DNA of 64,000 bases from a virus. Below, piece by piece: positions 40,732 through 49,159 of this stretch (its first letter is position 1; each line of letters opens with the position of its first letter). The position numbers and the translations under genes were made by a program. The stretch spans positions 27,974-91,973 of the IMG/VR virus record IMGVR_UViG_3300027730_000009; one strand, 5' to 3'. A model generated the notes under the pieces. It did not search any database. It had not been told where the DNA came from and saw only the letters and a program-made list of their open reading frames with translations.

Positions 40732-43104
40732 TTATTGTAAAACTTTTGAAACATTTTCTTCCTTCTTGATTTTCACAACATTATCAGCCCAATTCGATAC
40801 CAAAGGGTTGTGGGTGATAACAAAAATTTTCTCAAAGTACTCTTTTATCTTGGTAAAAAACTCCCCAACAAGTTCCAAATTATCGTTCGAAATCTTACCA
40901 AACACTTCGTCCCACACCATCAGATTTGGTTTTGGAAGGGAACAAATCTTACTCAATACCGCCCTTAAAGCCATACTGGCAATTGTTCTCTCATAACCTG
41001 AACCCGATGCCATCAACTTCTCAACACCAGTTGAATTATCAATCATTATAAACTCAACTTCATTCTTATCGTTAATTTGAACCTCCAAATTAAAATAACA
41101 AGAGTCCTGAAGTAGTCTCTGAAGTTCTTGATTAATAAGTGGCATCATAGTTTTCATAATGATTTTACTAATACCATTCTTACCAAATAACTCCAAATAG
41201 ACTTTGTATAACTTTTCCTTCTCGAACTCCTGTTTGATTTTTTCAATTAACTCTTTGTTCTTCTCGATTTTCGTTTTGAGATTGGTTATAGAATTGGTGT
41301 TGAGACTCTGTTGTTTTTCTAAATTTCTTTTTTCATTGATAAGTTCATCAATACGAAGTTGCGCTTTGATAATCGTAGCATCGATTTCTTGGTTCTTCTT
41401 AATCTTATCTTGTGATTCCTCATACCTCTTTGAGGTTTCCTTAGCCTTGTCAAGTTTCAACTTTTGAGCCTCTAAAGTAACCTCAAACTTTTCCTTGATG
41501 AGTTTGTTTTTCTCATATTCATCGAAGTCTTTTTTCAACTGAGTGTAACCCTTCTCTTGAGCATCCAACTGAGCCACCTCAATAACAACTTTATTGAGTG
41601 ATGAAACCAATTCATCCTTTTTATCAATTCGTGCTTTATTTAACTGAGCATTGATGAGTTCAATACCACAGTGTTCGCACTTAATCCCCCCCGATAAAGA
41701 CTTAGTCAATTCGTCAATACCTTCGATTTGTATTTTGTAGTTTGACTCCGCAATTCGTTTGTCACTGAGTTCTCCACGAATTTTATCGTGTTGGTCTTCG
41801 TGATAGAAGTTAGTGGGTTCTTTAACGACAATAGACTTGAGTTGGTCTTTAGTTACCTCAATATCCCCTTCAATATTACTGATGTCAGATTTAAGATTCA
41901 AAGGATTTAATTTGACAAGTTCTTGGTCGATGTCATTGTACTTTGAATTTAGAAGACCATCTTTGAAATCTTGTCCTGTAGATAGTCTTTCCTGAACATC
42001 TTTTAGCTCCGTCTTTAATTTTTCATCCTCCCGCTCAATTTGGTTGATACCCTCGGATGACTCATCAATTTCTTGTTTTAGAGTTTCACCGTTGTATACA
42101 TTACTGAGCATCCCACGAGTAAATTCAGAGACCAATTCCTTGGCAACCTCTTCTTTTCTTTTTAGAAACTCCAAACCCATAAAACGAGACAAAACCTGTC
42201 CTCGAGCAGTGGGTTTCGCATCGATGAGTTCCTCCAAATTAGTGGCGGTAGTTAAAATGGTCATCAAAAAGTCATCCATCTCACCAATAGATTTCTTTAT
42301 AAACTTCTCGGTTTCCCTTCTTTGTTCTCCAACAAAATTTTGGAAGGTACCATCCGATAACTTCTTAAGAAAATCCAAATCAGTTTTTATATTCCATTCA
42401 CCCTTCTTTGATAGTTTTCTTTCGATAGTACGACTTACGACATATTCATCACCATCAATTAAAATCTCACCACGAACCGAAACCTTATCGTCATTTCTGA
42501 AACGATTGAAGATTTCTTCCGCCTTTTGAGTTTTAGTGGTGGTGTTGAAGAAAAGGAAAAGTAAAAGGTCAACAGTCAACACAGTCTTCCCACCGAAATT
42601 GGGGGGGTCTGATTCAACGACTGTAATACCATTACATTTGTCAAAGTCCAACACTTGGTTTTCACCAAATGAAAGGAAGTTAGAAAAATGGATTCGTTTA
42701 ATGTACCATTTCTGAAATGGATTAACTTCTATATCTTGTAAAACGAGTTTGTTGTCAACCACATCATCGATGTTGATAACATCCTCAAAATAATTACCCT
42801 GACCTTTTACCTCTAAAAAACTACGCATAAGTTCCCGTTGGTAGTTTTTGTCCATGATATTCATAGACACATCTACCGTGTGAGTTACCTCTTCAGATTG
42901 TTTTGTTTTGGTAATGATGTTAACATTTGTGGTTGAATACTTCTTGTTGAAGTATTGCTTGACACTTTTGATTCTTTCTTGTGTGAAATTTTCCGCAACA
43001 TCTTCCCATACTACCTGAACATAGGGGTTGTCGTAATTTTCTGTTGTAATTTCTTTAGACATAGTTTTTAAATCAAAAATTGGTGGTTGGTCAAACAAGT
43101 CCAT
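40732..43104 (-). CDS. 46: gp46/SbcC-like recombination nuclease ATPase subunit
   Basis: A 790-residue Rad50/SbcC-type ATPase. An N-terminal extension of about 130 residues precedes the ATPase head. The Walker A region is SDPPNFGGKT at 165-174, which lacks the usual first Gly. A long coiled coil with a CEHC zinc hook at 476-479 follows. The signature is SGSGYERT (about 700-707), Walker B is LMVWDE at 728-733 and an ITHN switch lies near 766. With gp47 it resects DNA ends for recombination-dependent replication. The gp47-like gene lies about 1.4 kb upstream, separated by three other genes. Confidence 0.93.
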   Translation of the reverse strand: MDLFDQPPIFDLKTMSKEITTENYDNPYVQVVWEDVAENFTQERIKSVKQYFNKKYSTTNVNIITKTKQSEEVTHTVDVSMNIMDKNYQRELMRSFLEVKGQGNYFEDVINIDDVVDNKLVLQDIEVNPFQKWYIKRIHFSNFLSFGENQVLDFDKCNGITVVESDPPNFGGKTVLTVDLLLFLFFNTTTKTQKAEEIFNRFRNDDKVSVRGEILIDGDEYVVSRTIERKLSKKGEWNIKTDLDFLKKLSDGTFQNFVGEQRRETEKFIKKSIGEMDDFLMTILTTATNLEELIDAKPTARGQVLSRFMGLEFLKRKEEVAKELVSEFTRGMLSNVYNGETLKQEIDESSEGINQIEREDEKLKTELKDVQERLSTGQDFKDGLLNSKYNDIDQELVKLNPLNLKSDISNIEGDIEVTKDQLKSIVVKEPTNFYHEDQHDKIRGELSDKRIAESNYKIQIEGIDELTKSLSGGIKCEHCGIELINAQLNKARIDKKDELVSSLNKVVIEVAQLDAQEKGYTQLKKDFDEYEKNKLIKEKFEVTLEAQKLKLDKAKETSKRYEESQDKIKKNQEIDATIIKAQLRIDELINEKRNLEKQQSLNTNSITNLKTKIEKNKELIEKIKQEFEKEKLYKVYLELFGKNGISKIIMKTMMPLINQELQRLLQDSCYFNLEVQINDKNEVEFIMIDNSTGVEKLMASGSGYERTIASMALRAVLSKICSLPKPNLMVWDEVFGKISNDNLELVGEFFTKIKEYFEKIFVITHNPLVSNWADNVVKIKKEENVSKVLQ

Positions 43105-43112
43105 TTCATTTT

Positions 43113-43289
43113 TTATTGTGCAACGAATCCTTCAGTGTCTGTCTTGCCTGAGGTCTGAGCGGTTTTGAGTTCCTCCAAATATTTTTGATAGGCATCATTC
43201 ATAACTTTTTGATAAGTTTTTTCCATACCTTTTATTTTAGCGTTTCGAGCCACTACTTTTTTGCGATGTTCCTTAGCATTCTTACCCAT
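43113..43289 (-). CDS. small basic phage protein (58 aa)
   Basis: I chose Met at 43289 (MGKNAKEHRKKVVARNAKIKG), which avoids overlap with the upstream gene. The protein is one basic helix followed by a polar tail. The start MG+N.KEHRK+V..RN is typical of a short phage protein of unknown function. It lies between the gp46-like gene and a membrane protein gene. Confidence 0.72.
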   Translation of the reverse strand: MGKNAKEHRKKVVARNAKIKGMEKTYQKVMNDAYQKYLEELKTAQTSGKTDTEGFVAQ

Positions 43290-43293
43290 AATA

Positions 43294-43632
43294 TTAACCT
43301 CTATTGTTTTCGAACCATTCAACAATGGCGTTTATTGTCCATACAGCTCCTGAGGCAAGGAGTCCATCAAAAAACCATGAAATATCTGATGTCAGATTAA
43401 AGTATTGATGCGTTGGTGAGTAAATAAAAATCCCCAAAAAAAATCCATTCCAAGTACTAGAACACATCATGCACGAGATTATACCAGAAATAAATTTGAA
43501 AATTGGCGATAACGGGTTAAAAATATCCTCTCCCATCAAAGCAATTTTATTTCTCATTCCAGCAAAAATAGAACCCCAAACTATAATGTTAGTGAAGCCA
43601 TATGCCAGAAAAAACCAAATTAATATATTCAT
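43294..43632 (-). CDS. small membrane protein with Cys motif (112 aa)
   Basis: Three hydrophobic helices: the first 20 residues, a second around ISGIISCMMCSSTWNGFFLGIF with a CxxCSSTW motif, and a third near GLLASGAVWTINAIVEWF. The C.MC...W pattern in a helix pair recalls a DUF1360-type phage inner-membrane protein, but I am not sure. It overlaps nothing and sits in the recombination operon. Confidence 0.72.
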   Translation of the reverse strand: MNILIWFFLAYGFTNIIVWGSIFAGMRNKIALMGEDIFNPLSPIFKFISGIISCMMCSSTWNGFFLGIFIYSPTHQYFNLTSDISWFFDGLLASGAVWTINAIVEWFENNRG

Positions 43633-43639
43633 TTTTTAA

Positions 43640-44479
43640 TTATTTATAAAGTTTATTGTCCAAATTTGAACCTCTTAAATATACAGCTTTTTGTTGCTGT
43701 TGTAAGCTCTTTAGTGAATTTATTTCATCCTCAAGCTGTTTTATCTTAACATCCTTATCAATAGATTGTTGCCGTAGTTTGTTAAGTGTTTCCTGTAGTC
43801 GTTGAGTGTCCTCTGAGGTTTTTTTCTCCACTAGAACTTCCCTAATAACCTCCACGGGTACCTCTACTGTGACTTCCTTGACCACCTGAATTTCTTTAAT
43901 AACTTCATAGGGAACTTGGATTTCTTTGATAACCTCTCTGTCCACGATGGTTGGAGGTAAATTCCTAAGCCGTTCAAGTTCCTCCACGAGTTCAGCGACT
44001 TTTGACTCGTCTGTGATATACTCGGTTCGGGTGACAATCTTTTCAACCGGAACTTCTTTGATGACTTCCTGTATAACAATCCTGTCGACCGGTATTTCTT
44101 TAATGACTTCCACAGTTTTTTCGATAACTTTCTCAAATGGGATTTCTTTAACGACTTCAACGATTTTTTCAACAACAATTTCTCGAGGGACTTCTCGGAT
44201 GATTTCTTTTTCAATTTCGACATATTCTACAACAATTTTTTCGATTATAACTTCTACTGGCACTTCCACCCGTTTTTCAACAATTACCTCTTTTTCCACC
44301 CATTTTTCTTGCGGCTCCCCCGTTTTTCCTAATAACCCATATTTTTCGATTCTAAAACCTTGAAGATACGAATCCTTCAACACCTTTTCAACTTCGAAAC
44401 CATTGAGTTTACAATAGGATTCAAGGTCTTTTAACTCTTGGGGTGTGAGGATTATATTCTTTTCAACTTTAGAGTTCAT
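43640..44479 (-). CDS. repetitive EV/KEV-rich elongated protein
   Basis: A 279-residue protein. Residues about 65-225 consist of repeats of the type VEKIVEVVKEIP with alternating hydrophobic and charged residues and Pro every 9-12 residues, probably a long beta-strand or polyproline-like rod. The N-terminal 45 residues form a helical domain (TPQELKDLESYCKLNGF) and the last 60 residues form a coiled coil with a Gln-rich end. Similar repeats occur in diverse phage proteins of unknown role. It is one base downstream of the gp47-like gene, which is an odd place for a fibrous protein. Confidence 0.78.
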   Translation of the reverse strand: MNSKVEKNIILTPQELKDLESYCKLNGFEVEKVLKDSYLQGFRIEKYGLLGKTGEPQEKWVEKEVIVEKRVEVPVEVIIEKIVVEYVEIEKEIIREVPREIVVEKIVEVVKEIPFEKVIEKTVEVIKEIPVDRIVIQEVIKEVPVEKIVTRTEYITDESKVAELVEELERLRNLPPTIVDREVIKEIQVPYEVIKEIQVVKEVTVEVPVEVIREVLVEKKTSEDTQRLQETLNKLRQQSIDKDVKIKQLEDEINSLKSLQQQQKAVYLRGSNLDNKLYK

Positions 44480-44480
44480 T

Positions 44481-45260
44481 TTATAAGTTCAATAGTTTTT
44501 CCGAACCAGTCTCTAAATCTTGGTATGAAGTAATCTTAAATGACAAAAATGGTTTGGTGTTAGGCAAGTCCACAAAGGTGTATTCATTAGATACCACATC
44601 ATACACCCCATATCCGTGTTTTGTGATACTTTCACCAAAATTTTGTTGTATGGTTGAACCAATCATATATGCTTTTTTAACACCTGGTATATCAAAAACT
44701 TGTCTTTTGTGAATATCACCACAGAGCACTAAATCACAACCTTCAAACTTTGAAGCCTCAAAACCATCGTCAAATTTAAATCCAATACTTGTTGTAAGTC
44801 CCAAAACGGGACCATGAAACAATCCAATTTTTTTCAAATCGGTTGTCGGAATTTCGGGTGGAATGTTATGACTTGTTAGAGAATATACCACCCACAGAAT
44901 ATTTTCATCTTCGTATACACCTCGGTCCTTATAGTAAACGATATTAGGGTCATTCAAAGAATCAATGATTGGGGATAACGCATCTAAACGAGACAAATTG
45001 TTTTCTAAAAAGTCGTGGTTACCAATTATTAAAATTGTTTTTGTAATTTTGGAACACTCTGTTAAAAACCAAGCAACAAAATCAATAAGTTCGGGTGTCA
45101 TTTGGTTTTTGGAATGGACTAAGTCTCCCGTGAAAACAATTCTATCAGGTTTTAGGGACTTCCATTCAGATAATGCATTTGTAAGAATCGAGCGGTAAAG
45201 GCTATGGTCTTTGAATAGTCGAATATGAAGGTCAGAAAAATGTACTAATCTACTAATCAT
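44481..45260 (-). CDS. 47: gp47/SbcD-like recombination nuclease subunit
   Basis: A 259-residue metallophosphoesterase of the Mre11/SbcD/gp47 type: SDLHIR at 9-14, TGDLVH at 44-49, IGNHD at 79-83, LFHGP and CGDIHKRQ further on. It is about 80 residues shorter than T4 gp47 and seems to lack part of the C-terminal capping region. It should pair with the gp46-like ATPase. The start overlaps the end of the upstream zinc-ribbon gene by 4 bases. Confidence 0.92.
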   Translation of the reverse strand: MISRLVHFSDLHIRLFKDHSLYRSILTNALSEWKSLKPDRIVFTGDLVHSKNQMTPELIDFVAWFLTECSKITKTILIIGNHDFLENNLSRLDALSPIIDSLNDPNIVYYKDRGVYEDENILWVVYSLTSHNIPPEIPTTDLKKIGLFHGPVLGLTTSIGFKFDDGFEASKFEGCDLVLCGDIHKRQVFDIPGVKKAYMIGSTIQQNFGESITKHGYGVYDVVSNEYTFVDLPNTKPFLSFKITSYQDLETGSEKLLNL

Positions 45261-45463
45261 TCTGGCATTTGAAATTCTTCATTTATGTGTTCACAGGATT
45301 CACACTTATACATTGGGAATGGTACTAAAGCATCTTGACTTGAACCAGTTAAGAGTTTAGAAACTTTCTTGAATGAAAATACTTCGCTAAAAATTGTGTT
45401 ATTACATTTTTCGCAGACTACCGTCTCAGCGGCTTTTAAATCTATTTTTAAACCGTTATCCAT
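45257..45463 (-). CDS. small zinc-ribbon-like protein (68 aa)
   Basis: Two CxxC pairs (VVCEKCNN and MYKCESCEH) flank a middle segment KKVSKLLTGSSQDALVPFP, giving a likely four-Cys zinc site. Proteins with this VSKLLTGS..D.L.P.P..KC..C pattern are frequent beside recombination genes in T4-like phages. Function unknown. It overlaps the gp47-like gene by 4 bases. Confidence 0.8.
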   Translation of the reverse strand: MDNGLKIDLKAAETVVCEKCNNTIFSEVFSFKKVSKLLTGSSQDALVPFPMYKCESCEHINEEFQMPE

Positions 45464-45464
45464 T

Positions 45465-46352
45465 TTATACTAATTGTTTATTTATTCCATCAAGGAAACT
45501 TTTTATGATTTCATCTGCCGCTCGATAATCGAAAAACATGTTATCAGCATACAATTGAGACTGCCAATCTTTTATAATAGTCATATCATCGTGAAGTTGT
45601 TGAAAATTCAACGACTGAATTACACTGAGCTTTCGTTTGACATTATTTTCAGCCTTACTGAGTCTAAATTTGGTGTAAGCATACTGACGAAATTTCATGA
45701 ATAATTTGAAAAGAGTTTCAATGTTCCATTCAGCAGCAATTAAAGCCGCATCATTTTGCAAGACATCTGATGAATCAAAAATCATAATTTCACAAGAAAG
45801 AGGTGATTCAGCATCTTCGGTCCATAATGCAATTTTGTTAAATTTGGAAACATTTTTTTCCTCTTTGGAAATCAAATAAGCCAAAAATCCGGTTTTGTTA
45901 TATCGGTTGAATGTATATTCATCATTTTTGGATGCCGTACACCATCGAGTATTTGCTCCATATTTCAAAGAGCCTCGGTGGGTTTTGGGGGAAAGAAAAA
46001 TGTAGTCTTTTGTTTCTTCAATTACACTTACATGGTCCTCTCGAACAAATGTTTTTTCTTCCTTTATAAGTTCAGCATTGTCAATTTCTTTTTGCACACT
46101 TTTGAGTGTTGTGTAAGTATCTGAGTAAACATCTTTGTTTGTAATATAAGGCAAAAGTTCATCGAACTTTTTCATTGTCTTAATCAAAGTAGGTGATGTA
46201 AAACTTTCATGGGTAGTTTTTTTTCCATACCAAATTTTTACCATGAAAGGGAAATATTTCTTGGATGGTGTCCAGTCCTCATTATACAACTTTTGTAAAG
46301 TAGCATTATTAACCGAAGGAAATTGTTCTTTTACTTTTTCAAATTTTGACAT
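45465..46352 (-). CDS. RWCTA-domain protein
   Basis: A 295-residue protein sharing its layout with the first two thirds of the leucine-rich-repeat protein at 27588-28895: an N-terminal helical region (YFPFMVKIWYG, LIKTMKKFDELLPYI) and a domain with NTRWCTASKNDEYTFNRY at 134-151 followed by GFLAYLIS. The C-terminal 80 residues are helical. Function unknown. The invariant Cys could be catalytic or structural. It opens an operon leading into gp47 and gp46, with a TATCTTTG box four bases before its ATG. Confidence 0.8.
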   Translation of the reverse strand: MSKFEKVKEQFPSVNNATLQKLYNEDWTPSKKYFPFMVKIWYGKKTTHESFTSPTLIKTMKKFDELLPYITNKDVYSDTYTTLKSVQKEIDNAELIKEEKTFVREDHVSVIEETKDYIFLSPKTHRGSLKYGANTRWCTASKNDEYTFNRYNKTGFLAYLISKEEKNVSKFNKIALWTEDAESPLSCEIMIFDSSDVLQNDAALIAAEWNIETLFKLFMKFRQYAYTKFRLSKAENNVKRKLSVIQSLNFQQLHDDMTIIKDWQSQLYADNMFFDYRAADEIIKSFLDGINKQLV

Positions 46353-46356
46353 ATGA

Positions 46357-46364
46357 CAAAGATA
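46357..46364 (-). promoter_or_regulatory. Bacteroidota -7 box (TATCTTTG)
   Basis: TATCTTTG, four bases before the start at 46352. Confidence 0.5.
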
Positions 46365-46388
46365 CTAAAAAAAATTATTACAATCAAA

Positions 46389-47246
46389 TCAATTTTTCAA
46401 AACTAATGACATATCCATTTCCATAATTGTGTTGAGTATAGGTTTTGGAACTCTGAACTCTTCATACTCTTGGGTTTCCTTTAATAAAACAACTATACAT
46501 CCAAATAGTTTGATGTTTTCATATTTTGTACCCTCCAACATTTTAATCAATAATTTACCATAGAATGGGAGTTGTAAATAATAATGTCCCAAAGCATTGT
46601 CGGGATATTCCTCGAATGGTGCCAACATGCGTTTAGTGTAAGAGTTAACTTGAAAATTTTTTTCTTTGTTAGATTTCCAATCCGTAATTAATAACCCAAA
46701 TTCAGTCCCCGTGGCATTCATAGTAATCCACACCTTATCAGGTTGTCCTGTGTAACCCAATTCAGGGTGTCCTAAGACCATTTCGGTGTCAAGTAATACT
46801 AAGTTACGATTCTCACACAAATCGAGGTATGTGTGACCCGCTCGTATCATATTATCACTCTTAGACTCGGAAAAAATATCACACTCGAAAATAGGTTGTC
46901 GAATCTCTTTGTATGACCCATAACGGGAAATAAGTTCTTGTTCCAAATAAAAGTGCACTCGACTACCCATATTAGTCGAGTCTTTCCCAGCCTGTGCCCA
47001 CTCAGCCATGAGTTGTTGCGCTTCAAGGTAATCCCCACCAGCCTTTTTAAGTGCCGCTTCTTCAGTGGGAAACTCAGTGTAAAAGTGTTTTAAAATTTTG
47101 GAAACTGATGGAAAGTTATCTCGTATATCACCATCAACATCTTTCATTAAGTATTTGTGGTCATCTTCAAAAAATTGAAGCCCTAATTCCTGTTGTTTTT
47201 CCTTTATGACATTTCTAATGTCTGATGCAATTTCTTGTAAGTTCAT
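46389..47246 (-). CDS. PD-(D/E)XK exonuclease (RecB/Cas4-like)
   Basis: A 285-residue nuclease of the PDDEXK superfamily: GSRVHFYLE at 94-102 (His motif), E155 in LLDTEMVLGH, D170 in TGQPDKVW, ITDWKS at 187-192 with Asp189 and Lys191, and the late motif HYYLQLPFYGKLL. It resembles RecB-type exonucleases used in phage recombination or DNA processing. It is one base downstream of the primase gene, in an operon of replication and repair functions. It has no Cys cluster, so it is not an iron-sulfur Cas4. Confidence 0.88.
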   Translation of the reverse strand: MNLQEIASDIRNVIKEKQQELGLQFFEDDHKYLMKDVDGDIRDNFPSVSKILKHFYTEFPTEEAALKKAGGDYLEAQQLMAEWAQAGKDSTNMGSRVHFYLEQELISRYGSYKEIRQPIFECDIFSESKSDNMIRAGHTYLDLCENRNLVLLDTEMVLGHPELGYTGQPDKVWITMNATGTEFGLLITDWKSNKEKNFQVNSYTKRMLAPFEEYPDNALGHYYLQLPFYGKLLIKMLEGTKYENIKLFGCIVVLLKETQEYEEFRVPKPILNTIMEMDMSLVLKN

Positions 47247-47247
47247 A

Positions 47248-48177
47248 TTATTGTATTTCGTAGTAATAATTGGAAATGTCTCCCCTTAAATCACAGACAT
47301 CTTTGTCTTTTGGGAGTTTAATAATTTTGATTCGGTTATAGAGTTTACCACCATTGAGGTTATGATACAATTTTAAAGCATCTGTCCAAGCATCACCATC
47401 CAAACAGATGTGTAAATTACCCTCAGCGTTGTCGTACAGTTTTTGAAATAGGTTAGTAGAGAGGAATTTACCGAGCATAGGAATTGGATTAGGTAAAAAA
47501 AATGCGTCAAAGACACCCTCACAAAGATAAATATCCTTTGTCCAATCAACCCTACTTTCATTAAAGATAATCTCTTCTTTAGGGACTGATGGGTTTTTGT
47601 ATTTCATTTTTTTGGGAACCCAAGCCCGACTAACAAAATAATTCAAGTATCCATCCTCATTATAGGACGGTACAATAATACGATAAGCGTAATCTCCACT
47701 CACAGTGTAACCAATATCGTATTTTTCTATCATCTCATCAGTAATACCCCGAGAGTAAAGATAATTAATAGCCTCACGATGGGGTATAAATCTAATGTTA
47801 GAATCCTTAAACTTGGTATACCCTTGAGGTAACCTAAGATATATTTTGGGTTTTTCCTTTTCACCTTCCTCTTCGGGTTTCAACAAATCCCAAATTTGTT
47901 TCTGTTTCTTAGTTCCAAATTTGTCAAATAGTTTTCCAAGGACTCCTTGGGTACCGTGAGTTTCTGCACAAGCCCAACACTTGTACACACCACGAAAATA
48001 GTTGATTTCCAAGTTACCCTTACCATCACCCTCAACACCTTTTTCTGCAGCACAGACAGGACAGTCAAATGAAATTTGTTTTTTGGAGTCATAATGTTGT
48101 TTTTCATGCCCGAGAACATCTCGGAGAAGGTCAACCAAAACTTCGGTCTTTTCCTCTTCAGATTCTATCATACCCAA
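47248..48177 (-). CDS. DnaG-type DNA primase
   Basis: A 309-residue primase with a CHC2-like zinc finger (C39, C42, C67, C70; FDCPVCA and YKCWAC) and a Toprim domain with YLCEGVFDAFF (E220) and the LDGDAW acidic motif at 259-264. It makes RNA primers for lagging-strand synthesis, presumably with a replicative helicase outside the window. It is compact compared with bacterial DnaG (about 600) and lacks a helicase-binding domain. It overlaps the upstream gene by 10 bases. Confidence 0.9.
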   Translation of the reverse strand: MGMIESEEEKTEVLVDLLRDVLGHEKQHYDSKKQISFDCPVCAAEKGVEGDGKGNLEINYFRGVYKCWACAETHGTQGVLGKLFDKFGTKKQKQIWDLLKPEEEGEKEKPKIYLRLPQGYTKFKDSNIRFIPHREAINYLYSRGITDEMIEKYDIGYTVSGDYAYRIIVPSYNEDGYLNYFVSRAWVPKKMKYKNPSVPKEEIIFNESRVDWTKDIYLCEGVFDAFFLPNPIPMLGKFLSTNLFQKLYDNAEGNLHICLDGDAWTDALKLYHNLNGGKLYNRIKIIKLPKDKDVCDLRGDISNYYYEIQ

Positions 48178-48530
48178 GTAACTTTCTTTATTCTAATGTC
48201 TAAATCGGGACCCAAAAATTTGGTAAGTTCAAATTTGACTAGCCATTGTAATTCGTGACGAATAAGTCTATTGATTCTTGTCTTGGATGCGGTTGGGTTG
48301 TTTAGAAAATCGGATTTAACCCACTCAGGTGTCCAAGAGGTTCCGAAATGACCAAGGAGCTCACCTTTAAATACAACATCAACCTCATGATAATCTAATG
48401 AAAAGGGACGGTATTTACGAATTTGAATAATCTCAAACTTACCTCGTATCCGATTATTTGTGATAGTATGAGTCTTCCAATTAAAAAACTTTTGGAATTT
48501 ATTCAGAGTCTTGTCTTTTACCTTTTTCAT
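48168..48530 (-). CDS. hypothetical phage protein (120 aa)
   Basis: The start is placed at 48530 (MKKVKDKTLNKFQKFF). It is a basic alpha/beta protein with a central beta stretch (FEIIQIRKYRPFSLDYHEVDVVF) and Trp-rich turn (FGTSWTPEWVKSDF). No domain is recognised. It lies between the RuvC-like and primase genes, so a role in replication or recombination is possible. Confidence 0.75.
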   Translation of the reverse strand: MKKVKDKTLNKFQKFFNWKTHTITNNRIRGKFEIIQIRKYRPFSLDYHEVDVVFKGELLGHFGTSWTPEWVKSDFLNNPTASKTRINRLIRHELQWLVKFELTKFLGPDLDIRIKKVTWV

Positions 48531-48558
48531 ACCACTAAGGTACAAAAAGATTTTTAAA

Positions 48559-49158
48559 CTACCAAATCTTTTTTGATTTCATGTAACCCAACACACAAGT
48601 ATAAGAGTCGGTCATATCAAAACATTCTTTTTTGAGTGTGTTGTTTCTAGTGTATAACCAAGTAATCTGAGGTTCTCTTTTGGCAACATGTTCCCAAATA
48701 ATTTCTTTTTTGTCCACCGTTTTGGGATACCCACCGAACAAAACAAATTTACCCTTATCATTCTTTTGAACCAAGTCAGGGAATGCCGATTTACGAGCGT
48801 TGTATGTAGTTATAAACTCAGGAACAATACCCAACACATCATAAACCTCTTTACAGATAAGAGTGTTATACCTCATAAGAGTACTAACGGTATAAATGTT
48901 ATTTGAATTTAGAAGGGGTTCTTCAATAATAACTTTTGTTATTCCCAAATCTTGGTACTCCAACAACTTTTGTTTAAAGATACCACTTTTAAGAATTAAC
49001 TCCTCGATTTTGTCTTCAGATTTTGGTTTGGGTAATGGTGATACATGAGTGAGCTCAAGAAGTTGTTGAGTTGGTGTATCGAAAAGAGCAATACCAATTG
49101 TTTTGGTACTAACATCTAAACCGAGTATTTTAGGTGAATTCTTTTGGAGTTTTGACAT
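48559..49158 (-). CDS. RuvC-like Holliday junction resolvase
   Basis: A 199-residue RNase H-fold nuclease: ILGLDVSTKTIGIAL at 11-25 with the first catalytic Asp (D15), VIIEEPLL at 77-84 with the Glu, and FDMTDSYTC at 180-188 with the last Asp pair. This fits RuvC-type phage resolvases that debranch DNA before packaging. T4 uses the unrelated endonuclease VII for this task. It is one base downstream of the 735-residue structural gene. Confidence 0.88.
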   Translation of the reverse strand: MSKLQKNSPKILGLDVSTKTIGIALFDTPTQQLLELTHVSPLPKPKSEDKIEELILKSGIFKQKLLEYQDLGITKVIIEEPLLNSNNIYTVSTLMRYNTLICKEVYDVLGIVPEFITTYNARKSAFPDLVQKNDKGKFVLFGGYPKTVDKKEIIWEHVAKREPQITWLYTRNNTLKKECFDMTDSYTCVLGYMKSKKIW

Positions 49159-49159
49159 A

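Noticed and set aside
43642-43653. TATTTATAA sequence on the plus strand, TATAAATA on the minus strand, looking like a T4 late promoter
   Set aside because: It encodes the end of the repetitive protein (KLYK and stop) and has no plus-strand gene behind it.
43926-44363. Plus-strand Ser/Thr-rich frame of 145 codons
   Set aside because: Antisense of the regular VEVPVE repeat; low-complexity shadow.
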